This document shows positions 22,460-37,400 of a stretch of DNA of 64,000 nucleotides, piece after piece. The stretch lies in the NCBI RefSeq assembly GCF_030463565.1, contig NC_134643.1, forward strand, positions 127,144,309-127,208,308, in the 5' to 3' direction. The notes below the pieces were generated by a model. The model made no database searches and was not told the DNA's origin. It worked only from the letters and a program-made list of their open reading frames with translations. Made by a program: the position numbers and the translations under genes. Positions within the stretch are counted from its first letter, which is position 1. Every line of letters starts with the position of its first letter. The stretch comes from Pelecanus crispus (lineage: Eukaryota > Chordata > Aves > Pelecaniformes > Pelecanidae).

Positions 22460-25400
22460 GTACTTTTGCTGTTTTTCACAAAGTAGTGTCTCCAGACGCA
22501 GCAGCAGCTGCGGGCTGCGTTTGCTGCACGAGCTATTTCTGTAATGCGAGTTAGACGTCTGTTTGCATTCAGCAGCGTTGTGGGCTTCAAATCTCTTTTT
22601 AAGGGGAGGGGGGGGAATCTTGAGTGGCTTCTGCTTTGTACACGGATGTTTATTTAAAGGGGAAGGGGAGGCTGGTAGCAGGGGAGGGCTGGGCGCTGCC
22701 AGCTCTCGCTGCCTGTGCGGGGATCCTTGGTTTAGCAGCCGTGTAGGCTTCCTCTCCTGGAGCAGCGTCGCGATGTGTTTACAAAGTTTTGCCTGCAGAG
22801 AGGTTTTCACCCAAGCAGTGGGAGCCAGAAAGCACGGCATGCCGAGTTATTTGGAGATTGCCTGTCGGGGGGTTTAGCGATGGGCATTCTCCTACTGCCA
22901 AGCTGAACGGCAGGCAGGTGCCCGGCTGTTGTGCGATGGGTTGTGCTGCTGCATCGCCGGGGGGCTGCGGGGTCCCCGCTGCCTTTACCAACTTGTTCGT
23001 AAATGACGATAAATGTTAATTAAAACTTTTGCTTCCATTAGCCTGCCTTGTTTGCTTAACCACGGTTCATAGCACAGGGGAAACTGCAGGACAAATGTAT
23101 TCTGGCTAAAAGGGAGAGCTCTCACGCTGTCGAGCTGACAGCCCACTGCTTTTAAACAGAAACAATGCCGCCGCATTTTTGTAAGTCGTCTTTTTCTTCT
23201 TTTTGTCAGCAATTCTTTGGCCACAAACCAAGTGCCTTTTTTATAATAGAGTGAAAGCGGCCGCGAGGCTCAAGAGCAAGTAAACTCTGACTTGCAAAAT
23301 TCAAATCTCTCCCTCTCGTCTTCCTGTTCTAAATCTTCATTTCACCCAGCCTTGCCTTTTGTTTCTCCTTTAAAAATGAACAGCAAAGATACCCTTTCCC
23401 TTCCCTCCCCTTTGCTCTATGAGTGACCGCAGAAACGAGGTAAAGGGAGAGCTGATACTCACAGTCCCGTCCCACCACGAACACCTCCGTTGCCTATGGT
23501 CCCCTCTGCCCTGGAGACCCACCGTGACTGCCAGAGTCCTGTCCTCAGGAACAAGGCGTCGGAGAATCCATATCTGCACCAGGTGCCCCACAGCAGGCTG
23601 CTCCTCTTCATCCATCTCAGGGCTCAGATGTGACGGTGGTCCCTCTGCCGCCGCGGGCTCCTCCGTACCGGCAGGCGGGAGCGTGCCGGCTCTGCTGAGC
23701 TGAAGGCGCCGCTTCTCTTTTGCTGGGACTTAATGAGTTGGTCGCCTGGCAGCCCCCAGAAGCAAGGCTTGTACGGAGCTCCCTGGCACCTTTACTCTTT
23801 AGTACAAAAATGTTTCAGTATTTTGAAAGGGTGGCAAGTGTTTCCATAGATGTTGGTAAAGCACATCGTCTGTCATCTACTCTGGTTTTAAAAAAAAATA
23901 GCATTTCTCAGAACCAGTCTCTGGAGAGTAATTTTGACACTAAAAATGCAGAAGAGGCACAGTTGCATGAGCAAGCAAATGCAAACTCAGGCGGCATTAA
24001 GGTTTTTTTGCTTAATAAACGTTATCTGTTTCTTTTGTCAGATGTGAAATTCCATCTGTGCAATGTTTGGAAGGATTCCTGCAGTAAAAATGCCGTCTAA
24101 ATGGGGTTCACCCAGGGGTAAGCAGGGCATATCTCAGATTCTCATGCCTCCTCAGTAACAACATCATTAGAAAGAAAAAAAACCCCAACCCTTAATCTTC
24201 CAAGGAATGCAGTATTGGAGGCTTCTAAAGGGAACTCATTAAATCAATGCGAATCTACTCGTCAACCCAGTAATGAGGTATGAGCTTCATTGTAGCAGCA
24301 CTTGTTGAGTTTGAAAGGGCTCAGCTCCAACTTGCAGCTGGCTTGCTGGACACCGCAGAGTCACGCAATAGAACTGGGCATCCTACGTTAGCACTAGCTG
24401 TGATGGCAATTATTCACAGGTAATTCTGTGTTTCCTCGGCCTCATTCTGAACTTCCACCGGTGCGGCCATAGGGTATGCTGCCGACTTTGGGAGAAGTTG
24501 TTTTGCCTCGGCACTGGGGTAGATGAAGGGACACTCCAGGCTCAGAGAGCCACGTGCCACCTCCCCCGGGAGCCTGCGTGTTGCAGATGAGCACTTGAAA
24601 GTGTTCTGCAGCAGGAGTGTTGGATTAAGCTAAGTAGGTTTGTGTGTCAGCAGGTCCAGAGGGGCACAGCGGGGAGGGCAAAGGGACGCGGCAATTGTTG
24701 GAGGAGAGTTTTGCTGGCTTTGAAACCCTTCTCACAGTTGTTGAAATACAGGAGGCACCATTAGCAGGGGTTGAACGCTGGACTGCGCCCCAGGCCAGCA
24801 CATCCCTGAGGAAGGGCTGAGGTCCGTACCTGCAAGGCCAGCGCCATGAACACCCAGGAGTCCAGCAGCCTTCTGCGGAAGGGTGGTGGGAGGCTGAGAG
24901 CAGGGGTGAGCTGAGCCCAGTGCTGCTGTGCATCACTCCTACATCACGCTGGGGAAGCCTGGCCCTTGCTGCAATAAATTCCTCGGCTCCTGCCCTTTCC
25001 TGTCAGCCCCATCCCACCTGCAACCCGCAAAGGCTCCCGGTCATTTGTCACAGTTTGATAAGCTGACCTTTCAGAGGCATGGGCAGGCACAAAATGGTCT
25101 TCACCAAAGCTGACCACAGGGATGGGCTCTCTTCCAGTGGGAAGAGTTGACTGAGCATCTCCCCATGCTGGGGCAGCAAGGGCTCTGCTTGGGGAGGGAC
25201 ATGAGATGACCCACCCCAGCCCAGCAGACACCAACCGTGGAACCCCTCACAGGCACCTGAGCTCAAGATCCCCAGAGGGGTGGCTTTCATGTCCACCAGG
25301 GAAAGGCTTTGGGCTGCTGGTAGCTGTGTCCTGGCCGAGGGGCAGGGGATGGGGGGGTCTCCCGTGGGGCGGCTGCCTGCCAAGCTGGTGGAGGTAGAGC

Positions 25401-28400
25401 CAAACGTGAAGCAGCAGGTGGAGGGGGCAGCTGCGCCGGGGCTGCTGGAGGGGGAAGATCAAAGGCTTTGCAGCATTGAAGCTGTGCGCCAAACCGGGGC
25501 TCTCTGCAAACTGGCTTCAAAGAGGCCACTTGTTCTCGGAGCAAGTTGAAAAATGAAGTTACAGCGTAATGCGCTTCCTATCCAGTGCCTGCGTAAAGGG
25601 GATGCACACCTGGGGGAAACAAGCGCTGCTCAGTTGGTTTATTTATTTTTAAAGGATCCTCCTGCCCAGAGACACCCAGCAGTTCATTACCCTCTTGCCT
25701 GGACACACACTTCCCTCTGCACTTTGCACGTGTGCCTGGGGCTTAGCACACCCGTGAAACACGTCTGTGTCCCACCCCTGCCACAGCCTGATCTGCTGCC
25801 AGGAAAGGAGAAGGTGGCGGGATGGGGGGAAGCCGTGGCAATCTTCCACACAGGACAAGGTGATCTTGCAGTACCACCATGAATGGGGATTTCTCATTGT
25901 TCCTGGAGTGCCACTAGATGGGGTCCAGCACCCAAACCCCCAACCTGCCAAGGAAAGTGAGGTTTGCTGTGCCAGATTTAAGCCGGATCTGGAGTCTTAT
26001 TTTCCTTCGTAACGTTATTAACCCTTTGGCTGCATTTTTAAGAAAAATTCCTGTTGAGTCTGTTTCGAATTAGAAATCCACCAGCAAGGAAATGTTCCCC
26101 AGCCCATGCCCAAATTTTTTCCATGGAGAAACTACTGGCGAACATTTTTGTTTGACCTTTGAGATTTAAATGGTAGCAGAGCCAAACCAGCCAGTGGCCA
26201 TATTCCCAGATGGGTGGCTTCATGGCTCTCATTTGCAAATGTCACAGGTAGTGGCTTTGCTCACAGAGTTGTAAGGAGTTCCTCCAAGAAAAATGCTTAA
26301 TTCAAGATGATTTCTGTTTCCAGTGTCTTAATCAGCATCATATTTGTAACAAGGATGGAAAGTCAGAGGGGTACAGAGCCTGAGCTGACTGGAAAAAAGA
26401 AAAGGACCGCCGCCTTTGTCAAGGATTCAAGGAAATCACCCAGGGTGGTATTTTTTCCTCTTCAGAAAGCAAGTAAAGAATTTTGGAGCCATTTTGCTGG
26501 TTGACTGACTCATTCTGGATACCAGAGAAATGATCATTTTTTTTCTCAAAGAAATGTACTGAGTTCAACCTTTCTGGGTGTCTACTGTTCTAACCTGTGG
26601 AGCAGGACACTGGTCCATCCACAGCCATGGCTTCTCTTGAGGCAAGGTCCATGATGAACCGAACAAAGCTAAAGCTGCGTTTTGGTGCTGTGGTTATTGT
26701 ATTGAAACGTCAGCACGTAGGAATCATTTCTGTCATGTGAGCTTTTCTTTTTAATTAGAGCAACAGCAACTGTGGTATAAATGCCTAAACTCTAGCAAAC
26801 CCAACAGATTTTTCCAAAGCTCGCTGTGCTATTTTTAACATGCCAAACTGGATTCAGATTAGAAAAAAAACACAGCAGAAAAATAATGGTGTGATGATCA
26901 GTTCAAGGCGATTAAATATTTTTGCATCCCCATGACTCTCTCGTCACTGCAGGGAAGCATGCTCTGCGGTGCCCATGGACCCAATTCCCTGTCCATTTGG
27001 ACTGGGGATTTAGGGCAATACCCTTTCAGCTGCTGACCATCAGAGGGGTGCATAGAGGCGGGGTTCACAGGCAGCTGGGACATGGACACCTCCAGGGGCC
27101 GCTCGGCCTGGCCGGTGTTCACAAGGTCCTCCCACATGTGGACAAGCCAATGCCAAAACCCTCTTCAGCATGGTGAGGCATAAGTATGTTTTTGTGGGAT
27201 CGAGGCCGTTTTCTTAGTGTTGGCAGATGTCTGTGGGCGAGGGAAGGTGCAAGGTAGCACAGCCAGAGTCTGGCCAGTGGTCTGGGCTCACCTCGGGTCT
27301 CTGATTTTAGCTGGCCCCGGTGAATTCAAGGCGGCTGCTGGATGTTCTTGTTGTAAAGCAGCAAGAAATGAACAGCGGGTTCCTAAAACTCCATCACATT
27401 ACAGCACATAAACATTTTAAAGTGTAAAAATGGCTTAAAACCAGGCTTTTAAAAAAGTGAGAGAAGATGTCATACTTGAGGCCTCTCTCTCTCTTACTCC
27501 CCCTTCTCTTTCCTCCCCAGCAAGGGCTCCTCAGAGCATTTCGAGAGCCAAACCATAATCCTAGCACAGCTCCGTAATTCCAGCATAGCTCCATAATTCT
27601 TCTGTACCCATCACCCAAGAAGGGTTGTTTACTGCTGTTTATCTGTCTGAAGTCACATGCAGTCTATTAGAGTTATTACAGTTTATGCTCACATTAGCCA
27701 AGACGAAGTGTAGGTCTAACACTCTCCTGCTAGCCTTACCCCCCATGGATTCAGACAAGCCAGATGTAGCAACTTACGCTACTTGCATACAAACTCTTTT
27801 GGCTTAAAACAAACGAGGCAAAACCATTTTGTTTCTATCACCTTTCTAGTGAACTTACTTCTACAGCTGCAAATTGGCCTTTCACTGGCCTCTCACCATA
27901 CCTGCTTTTCCTTACTCTGTTAACTAACATTACCCTTCTGACAGTTCTGTATTATCAGGGGTGTTGTAATGTCAGACATTAATTGTGTGAGTAGTTTTGA
28001 ACCAAACAGCCTAGCTTCACTCACATTTAGTGAGGACATTTGGTGCTAAACCATCCTTATTAACCAGTTTACAAAGCATTTCGAGCTTAATGCACTAATG
28101 TGGTACAGGGTTAATTGCACTCAGTACTCCATTAAGAGCAACTGTGTGCCCTTTTTATGTTAAGTAAAGCCAGAGTATAGACATTTCTGTTATTTGTCAA
28201 AGGTTGAAATACTTTTATGTCTGCTGCAGAAAATAAGGAACTTTCAGCTCAGCCTCTCACAACCAGCCTTGCTGGTTCCTGCTTACATTCTGCCATTAAT
28301 CGTTAGTACTGAAGGACTGAATAGTAGCAATTTGTCCCTTAGTATAGCCAGCAGGTTGCACAAGGCTCTCTTTAATGTAACCTGGTTTCCCCTATGAGCC

Positions 28401-31400
28401 CCAGCAACTCTAAAAAGTAATGAGATCATTCCTTGCTCATAGTGACAAAGCCAACCCCTGCCATGCTGTCCCTCTCAATGGACGTCCAAGATTGCCCTGG
28501 GGGTAGCACATATGAGTGTATTGTAGACATTTTCTCTTTCCTGAAATGAGCAAAATCTCTTTTCCCATAGCATTCTGTTCAGGGATCTTATAAGGATGGG
28601 AACTGCAACTTACTATGTAGTCATGTTCCTCGGGATCCTGATATGTCAGCTCTGTCTGGTGGCTCCTGTTTCTCATTTTAGGGTAATGTATATAATTAGG
28701 AAACTAATGGGATTCACCCCACTTAACCATTAACTGTAGCCATCTAAAAGCTAGTGATGACTTCTCCAAGCTCATCACACAGGTTCCCCTGTAGTCACTG
28801 GGGAGGCGGGTGGTACCTCCAGAGAATGATTCATCCCATCTTAAACTGGGTTTTGGAGATGTGTGGGTTGATTTACCCTTTGGAAGTCGTCATCTTTCTC
28901 TATGGGCAAGAGATGGAGTCTAGCAGAGCAACATGCATGAGATGCCAAACTTGTAGATGTCTGAAGTTACGTCAGATGAATCCCATCCATACATTTCACT
29001 TAGGTGTTGTGTTGAAATTAATGTTGTCAAGCTGTGTCGCTGCCCGAAGGTAAGTCTGAATCAGCAGGACAGCAGAGCTCCGGCTGTTGGAAGTAAAACA
29101 TCTACCGTGCTCCTCATCCTCTAACAGAAGCAGTGTTTGAAGAGCTCAGGGGAGCCTTCATTTTTGCTCAGACTCTCAGCTGAGGGCTCTCACGCTTTCT
29201 TCCCCACACATGCACATGCACACATGCACTTATTCTCTGTTCATCTCTTAGAGAAGCTCCTACTGCATCAAGCAGATGGCAAATCTGACATACTATTTTT
29301 AATACTGCCTAACATTTGAAGCTCAGATATATGGAGTGGTTTTCCGAATATCAACTGTTAATTAGTGCAAGAAATAAAAAAATAGGTATTTTGGATATAG
29401 CTGGGCTAATGCTATGCCTGTATCTGAATTCAAAGAATGAGAAACCTGGGAGATGTTTAGATGTGGGGTTTAGGTAAGCCTGCTGTTGGATATTGGGAAC
29501 TGTGACTAATAAGGTCATTTATCACCATTTTTTGAGGAAGACCTATTTGCTTACATGTTTAGAAATATTAATTCCTTCCAGTAATTTCTACAGAATGGTA
29601 TCTAAAAGTTCTGGATCCTGCTTCATTTTGATATGGACAACGAAGACTGCTGGAGAGACAGGGAAAATCACAACGAAAAATTTCATGTCAGCCTTCTGCC
29701 TTAGCAATCCAGAAATCCTCCACGAAAGCTGCTGTTACAGAAGCAGGAAAAATTTTCACAGTCCCTGCAAGATACATAACTGAGTTTTACCAGACTCTTT
29801 TCTGACACACTCTCCTCCAATCTCATTAGTGAAAGATTATCATTTTAGATTGTTTCAACTTCGCACTTTCAGCCCCAACTCTGAACATTGCTCACTGAGC
29901 TGAATGAAAGACATCACCAAGTGCTAAAAGTCTTGAACACAGCAGGCTGAGACCAGCAGAAGGAAGTAGGACTGAAAACTGAGGATAGACTGGCTTTGAA
30001 AATATGTCTGCATTATTTATTTAGGAATTTTACTAGGGTAAAAAAACCAAACATGAGTTAAATTCTTGGAAGAAACCCCAATTACCAACAACAGATCAGA
30101 ACAGGATAACATTCTGGACAGGGTTTACAGTTTACAGAGAGGATTAGCTGTTCTGAGGATCAAATATAGAACAGAAATTGGATTTGTAGGCTGTGTTTTT
30201 ACCCATCCTATCTGAAAGCAAAATATAATGTGATTAGTTGTAAGCTGGTAGGTTGCAGACTATATGCACTGTGGTCCCTTAGTAATATCTCCATCACAAT
30301 CCTTAATATTGAACTGCTCCTTTGAGTGGGAAAGCCAGCCAGAGTAGCAGGGCTCTTAATCCCTACTCTTTCTGAGAGGGCTTTTAAAATCCTTGTCCTC
30401 GACCAGAGGTGGATACAATGGATTAAGAGACAATGTCTCCTTATTTCAGAGGAAGATGTTTAAAAAAATGCAGAACTGTCTCCAGGAAAGAAACCAGTCC
30501 CACAGAAGTGAGCTCTGGGCCAGGAACCAGGCATCCCCATACAGTCATGCCGTCCTACTTCACAGTCACTGCATTCTTCATCAAAATATTATTTCCACTC
30601 CAAAAAGCCTCAGTTATTATTCATTCTGCTTTTCCCCCCTTTGCTTCGTGTTACTTTCCAAGGCAGGCAGACAGTGTTCCCCACTTAAATCAAATGGTTA
30701 CTTCTTGGTCTTGATGGAGAACTATTGAAATGATCAAGCTGAGCATTCAGGGAAGACTAGTTTTCCTGACATTTTTTTCTACACATGGTAGAAGTTTTGC
30801 TGACAGTAACAAGGACAGAAATATGAAATAATGTTAACTCTCAAGTGGAGGAAATTAATTGCTTGCAGATGCTGCATCATTTTTGAGGAATACATTCTTT
30901 TTCCCTCTGGCACAAATCCAAGGCAGACGCAATTAACAGGGTTTATATGTGGCTGATTTTCTTCATGGCATTTAGTCATCAATCTGCAGGCTGAAGCAGA
31001 GGCCTGTTTCCCTTTCCCATGTGGTGTATCGCCTTTGTGACTCTGCTTAACAAGGTTTTGTCTCTGCCTTTGTTTTCAGAAATGACACTGGCAAACGAGT
31101 GTCTTGTGTTGTCTGGTCTTGCAGGAGACTCTCGTACCACCAGGCAACATTGGAGTCCCTGTGTCCACTCTTTCTTGTAGGAGGTGCATCAGGGGCTGCA
31201 TCTCTGGCTTTTTTGGGCTGTGCTGACCTGCGTGACTATGCACTTTTCTGACACGTATTATGGGGAAACTTGTCTGTGGGGAAACATGCATGATCTTAGC
31301 CCACTACCACAGCTGTAGAAACTGCTGTGGTCTCCTGCCTTTGGCCTCTATTATGCGCCATAGCAAGGTCTCAGTCCCGTCCTAAGCACTGATTTCTTCC

Positions 31401-34400
31401 ATCGCTGGGCATTAATGCAGAGAGTGAGGTGCTGTGAGACATGTCACAGCGGCGGCTTGCCACCCAGGGATAGGAACAGGGACCTAAGCAAGACGATGAC
31501 AGTGGATCAGAGACAGCTGAGACAGGACTGAAAGGAGATGAAGTCCCTCACTGCTGTCTGTGGGTCTGGATCAGACCTGCAAACAGTGCCAGAAAAGTAT
31601 CATCATGGAGACCTGGGCTGAAGAGCAATGGCTTCAGGACATCTGCCCAAGTGAGGACATCTTCACAGGACTGGGTAAGATGCTCGCCTGTCCACCCAGT
31701 GCCAACAGGGCTGCCCATCCTCAAAGCTGCAGGTCAACCATCTTCCCTCGTCACGGGAGAAACCATGTGTCCCATCTGGCTGAAGTATGTCTGCGAGCCA
31801 AATGTCACTGTATTGCCTTCATGTTGCTAATGTCCCTGCAATGATAATGGACTTTAGGCAAATAGGATTCCTATACTGTGCTGGAACCATCAATAGTACA
31901 CAGTATTGTCCTCTTGTCTCTCCAAAATACATTCCAGTCGTATTCCATCACCACAACTGACATTGACTTTATTGGGAACATAAACCTGCAGGCAATAACA
32001 GGAACAATTGCGTATTTCTGGGAAATGTCTGAGGCTGGCTGCTTTGTTTTACAACAGACAGAAGTTGGTCAGAAAATCTCAGCAGGTTGCAATAGAAGAA
32101 AACTTTAGTAGCATATGCTCTTTAATTAAAAAAAAAAAAAAACCAAAACAAAACAGCTGAGGACAACCATCCTGAGATGAGTATCAAAGTGTGGTGGGTG
32201 ATTCACAAATCCACTTTTAGCAAACTTGAGTAAAAATGCCAAGTATGGAAAGCTAAAAAGCATGTATGGAGATAGCTCATAACCTAGAAAATAGTATCTA
32301 CAGTCTTTGTTTTGCTTCCCACTCTTTCACTATTACATGGAGTAAAGGAAGCATTAAAATTCACCCTCAATGCATTGAAAGATCCTGCTGCTTTCTATGA
32401 GTCAGGCCAGCTTTCTTCATGTTTTTTAATTTTTTTCTTTTTAATCTTTTCCTCTCTTATCTATCCCTGTCAATAATAAATTATTTCCAGAATAAGAAAC
32501 CTCAATACCTGAAATAGCACTCCTGGCACATCATAAGCCTTTACCCTCTGCTCAGCTGTTATTAACATCATCTCCTCAGTTACTGCGTGTACCTGTTGTC
32601 GTACCCTGCAATACTCTGTCAGATGGTTTTAGCAGCTATCACTCCGGTAGGATGCTGTGTTCTGCTAGGAGCAGGGTTTCAGCCCTATCTGAACTCAATT
32701 GGCTATGTTTTATTGCTTTGATTGCTGCTGTATTTTAATAAACAGGGGTCAGTCACTGGGCAAAGCAGGCTTTTAAAACACACCTGGGCATTAATCCCAC
32801 CCTTTTCCCTGGCAGAAGTTACTAACTACCTCAGCAATCAAGTGCCTTGATGTTTTATGAAGTAAAGATACTGTCTGGTGTAATCTCATCTGGGTTGAAA
32901 AACGCGGAAGGGGGTGTGTGCACACACATATCAGTCACAGCCACCTCTTGAGGTGACCAATATCGCTCTCTTCTCTACTACAAAAACCCTGCTGCTTCCC
33001 TCAAGAGTAAGAGGGCAGCAAGACCAGACAACACAAGAGGGCAGGCATTAGCAGCTCCTCACTGGCAGAGCGTCCCAAGGACTTTCCCATGGCTTCGTTG
33101 TTGCTAGCGGCAGAGGTCCAGGTCAGCACCACACGACACCTCTGGGTGAGAGATTTCCCCTGGTGTCTGAAAGGCACCTTAGAAAAGGCACATGGGAACC
33201 ATGTTATTGCAAGGCGATTACAATTTAGGAATTAAAGCACTCAAAGGCCGAGATTGCTGCAGTGATGCTGCAGGCTTAATTAACTCCTGGTACCTTTGCC
33301 TTTCAGAAGAGTCTATACTTAGATGTCGACACCCTATTTTTCCAGCTTGGTCCTCACCTTGCAGAACACATGGGTCCTGCTTGACTGACCAGATCCGGGG
33401 AGGGCAGCGGCAGCCCCTGCTGCCCGCAGCCCCCGCTGCCCGCAGCCCCTGCCTCCTCCTGGCAGCACGAGGCAAGGCAGTGAAAACAAAGGGTTGGAAG
33501 GCCATCCTGGGTGACATGTTCCTCATTTTCTGGGTGACATGTTCCTCATTTTCAGGGTCACCAGCCTCAGGGCTGATCTGTGGGCGTGCACATCCCCTGT
33601 GCCCGCGATGGATGGCAATGGAAACTGTGCCTGAGAATATAGGATGGTACGGGTGGTCACGAGGGGTGGAAAATAGCATTTCCAGTGAGGCATCCGCAAG
33701 GAGAGGACATTTTTGACCTTGATCTCCCTGCGCCTCAGACCTCATCTGCGAAATACCACTTTCTTGCTCCTCCTGAGTTTTGCTGTTAGGTCTCCACAAG
33801 TCCCCTTGAGCTGCTGCATCGAGCTGCTGCATCCTGATCCCAGATGCTCTGTGGTTATTTCTTCTTTGGGGGCGTGAGGGAGTTGAGCTCCGGCGTTGGC
33901 CAGGGAAGCTGCCCCACTCCACGCCACTGCCTCCCCACAGCAAGCTGGCCCCCGCAGCCGGTGGCCACCCCATCGACACCAGGAGCGCCCAAACAAATCA
34001 GCCCCGCCACTCGCTGTTGTTCCTGGCTTTGAGAAGATGAGCTGTGCCCGACTGTAATGAGGCATTTTATTTCCACGGTGGTTTCAAAGCCTCCACCGTA
34101 GACATTCAAAGGCACGCAGAGAGGCTTTCTGCCCCCCCACCCCGGCTGCAGAAGAGCTTCTCAACCAGGGATCATCATTGCCCACGTGCCCTGACGGACG
34201 CGGGAGTCTTGGGGAAAATCGTGACATAGGATTGCATCATGGAAGGCCGCATTGCAACAGGGGTCAAGGGGCTGTTGCTCTCCCAGACCCACCACTCAGC
34301 CTGTCTTCTCTGCATAGGGGCTGCCTGGTGTGCATGGAAGGTTGGGGGGATGAAGAGCTGTTTGGGGGTGTGGGAAGGTAACAGTGGAAAATTTTGTAAT

Positions 34401-37400
34401 TCAAGGTCCAAGCTCTGACCTAACAGCAGGAATGATACAGCCTGATAGTTGGCAGGAAATTTGGCACAACCTGGGTGGGGGGGAAAAACCTGTGTTCCGT
34501 TTAAAGCTAGCTTAAGCTGGTGTAGTCCAAAAAGCAGTCCCCTTTTATACCGTACAAAGACCTCCCCAAATCTGGGCTGTTTTCTTCCTAAATCTGGTCT
34601 CTTTCTTACATCCTTAATTTTTTAGTTGTTATCATCCTGCAGCAATACTGCATTATGAGATACCTTTTGCTTTCAGTTCACATATGTTATTGCTCTACTT
34701 CTGAACAGTGCAATTAGGCCTCCAGAGCTTGCTTGCTTTATCAAAAAAAGCACAGGTATTAAACAGGAACAGAGAAATATTCCAGCTCACAAGTCAAATC
34801 AGATAATTGAAGTGGTAGGACAAGCCTTAAAATTAGCCCAGTTCACACCTGAATAGAGCATTTCTCACTGGGAACTAACTGTCCTTTCTCTTCTTTGTCT
34901 TCCTTTTTTTTTTCCCCTGCTGCTCTTCGGTTTGGAAGGTGATTTTTAGTAAATATTGCAACTCCAAAGATATCATGGACCTCTTCTGCATCGCAACAGG
35001 GTTACCAAGGTAGGTCTGTCTTTTCATTTGTGACATTTCTTTCACTTTTGTTCCTTTACTTCTGGGGACAATCTAAAGACGGCCCCAAATGATGCATTTA
35101 CCTGCTATTCAGGCTTCTCTCTCCTTCCAGTCTACTGGAAGAAGAAATTGGGGTAACCCAGAGAGCACCAGCTGGAAAAGTGCGCAAAGCTCTGGCAGGC
35201 GTTGAGCCACCTCAGTGCCAGCTGTGCCTGAGGAACAGAGTGGAATAGAGTAGAACAGAAGAGATATATTAAAAAAAATAAAAGCAAGTGCCAAAGCCCA
35301 GCCCTGAGTGCACATGGGTTGTGTGCGCCTACCAGTTATCCCTCAGCACTACATTTTTGCTCGTATCAAGTGAAATGCAACCATATGTTTAGAACCTGTT
35401 CTTTAGGGAAAAATTTGGGGGCAGTGAGAAGCATTGCCACTAGGTGATAAGCTTTCTATTTAGATACAGTACAACCCAGTCCCAGGTATGGGATAGTCAA
35501 ACAAAAAGTGCCGCAGCAGAACCATTTTATAGAACATAAATATCCGCAAATCTACTGCCCAGGCCAAGTATTTCCTAATTTATGTTGTCCTGCAAAGTCC
35601 ATGCATCTCTCCTGCTGTAATTTCCTGTAGGGTCTGTTTCTCTTACCTTCAACCTAGAGAGCAGCATCCAGCTGAAATCTCTGTGTTGAGAGGGATCCAG
35701 GGTCAGGTGTAGGTGTGTGTCGGGGTGGGAAAGGCGGCACATGGTGGAGGGTGGCATGATGTAGCACCCAGCCACTTCTGCACCGCCTGTCCAGGGCAGT
35801 GGTGCAGGGGGAGGGAAGCCCCTTAGTCACATCTGGAAGGGGGCATCTGCTGTCTGCGTACGGGCCTTGAGCAGCACAGACCAGATGCACAGCAGCATGC
35901 AATAAGCCATAGTCTTTACCTTTGTACATACAGGTTTACAATACAGAAAAAGCACAGGGGAAAAATACACCAGCCTTTTAATCATGGGTTTACTGCATGA
36001 TTCCAGTTCTGGGGATTGAAAGACAAAATTGTCCATATTGACTCAGAATTTGCATAAACTGCTGGACAGAATTAATGTCTTTTGCTGTTTATCCTAACGA
36101 TTGCCTCCCACTTGATATCAGAGAGGTTAATATCTCTCATTTGCCTATGATGTCAAATACTTCCACTCTATCACCCAGGAAACTTTGTTTAGCAGTTTTA
36201 GTCATTCATGAAGAGGGTGTTCACTGTGTATTTGTCATTTTATTTTCATCACCAGACTTCCAAAGAACTGTTCATTTCAACCAGGCTCCTGGAGCCAGAG
36301 TAAACCTCCAAGGTTTACTTGATCTTTTCAAGATCACACCTAGCACAGTATAAAAAAGAAAAGGCCCCATAGTCAGCAAGACATTTGTTTTGTTTGTTTT
36401 GGTAAAGGAGTAACCAGACAATTTCAAGACATTCATAGCACTGGTAGTCATTTATATAGTGTGAGCAATATATAGCTGCTGAGTCAATGTGTCACAAAAC
36501 TAGCTTTTTAATAGAAATATATTTCTATCAATAGAAATATATCAAAGGGGGAAGGGGATATAACCAGGATCACTAGTGAGGCGCCTGAGGGTGGCATGGC
36601 AACGTTGTGGGTGAAATTGATAGCCTAGCTCAAGTGCATCTACACCAATGCACGCAGCATGGGCAACAAACAGGAGGAGCTGGAAGCCCTTGTGCAGAAT
36701 GACTTAGTCACCATCACAGAAACATGGTGGGATGACTCTTATGACTGGACTGCTGCACTGGATGGCTATAAGCTCTTCAGAAGGGATAGCCAAGGAAGGA
36801 GAGGCGGTGGGGTGGCTCTGTATGTTAGGGAATGTTTTGACTGTATAGAGCTCAACAACTGTGATGATGTCAAATGCTTATGGGCAAGGATGAGGGGGAA
36901 GGGCAACAAGGCAGACGTCCTGCTGGGAGTCTGTTATAGACCACCCAACCAGGATGAAGAGGTAGATGAAGCATTCTATAAGCAGCTGGCAGATGTCTCA
37001 GAATCGCTAGCCCTTGTTCTCATGGGGGACTTCAACTTGCCAGACATCTGCTGGAAATACAACACAGCAGAGAGGAAACAGTCCAGGAGGTTCCTGGAGT
37101 GTGTGGAAGATAATTTCCTGATACAGCTGGTAAGTGAGCCTACCAGGGGTGGTGCCTCGCTTGACCTGCTGTTTACAAAACAGAGAAGGACCCGTGGCAG
37201 ATGTCATGGTTGAAGGCCACCTTGGGCTTAGCAACCATGATATAATAGAGGTTTCAATTCTTGGCAAAGTAAGGAGGAGGGCCAGTAAAACAACTACCAT
37301 GGACTTCCGGAGGGCAGACTTTGGCCTGTTCAGGACACTGGTTGGGAAAGTCCCTTGGGAGGCAGTCCTGATGGGCAAAGGCGTCCAGGAAGGCTGGGCA

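Larger units (their letters stand above)
22460..34938 (+). other. PDE9A: PDE9A intron 1 (12.5 kb)
   Basis: The largest intron in the window. Its first 1.2 kb is CpG-rich and may hold promoter or alternative first-exon sequence. A second CpG-dense patch lies at about 23630-23720. The rest is ordinary intronic DNA with short tandem repeats (27553-27600, 33410-33456, 33508-33553). A 254-codon antisense open frame at 33218-33979 is discussed in the findings. No transposon could be named in the 24-33 kb part by eye. Confidence 0.9.
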
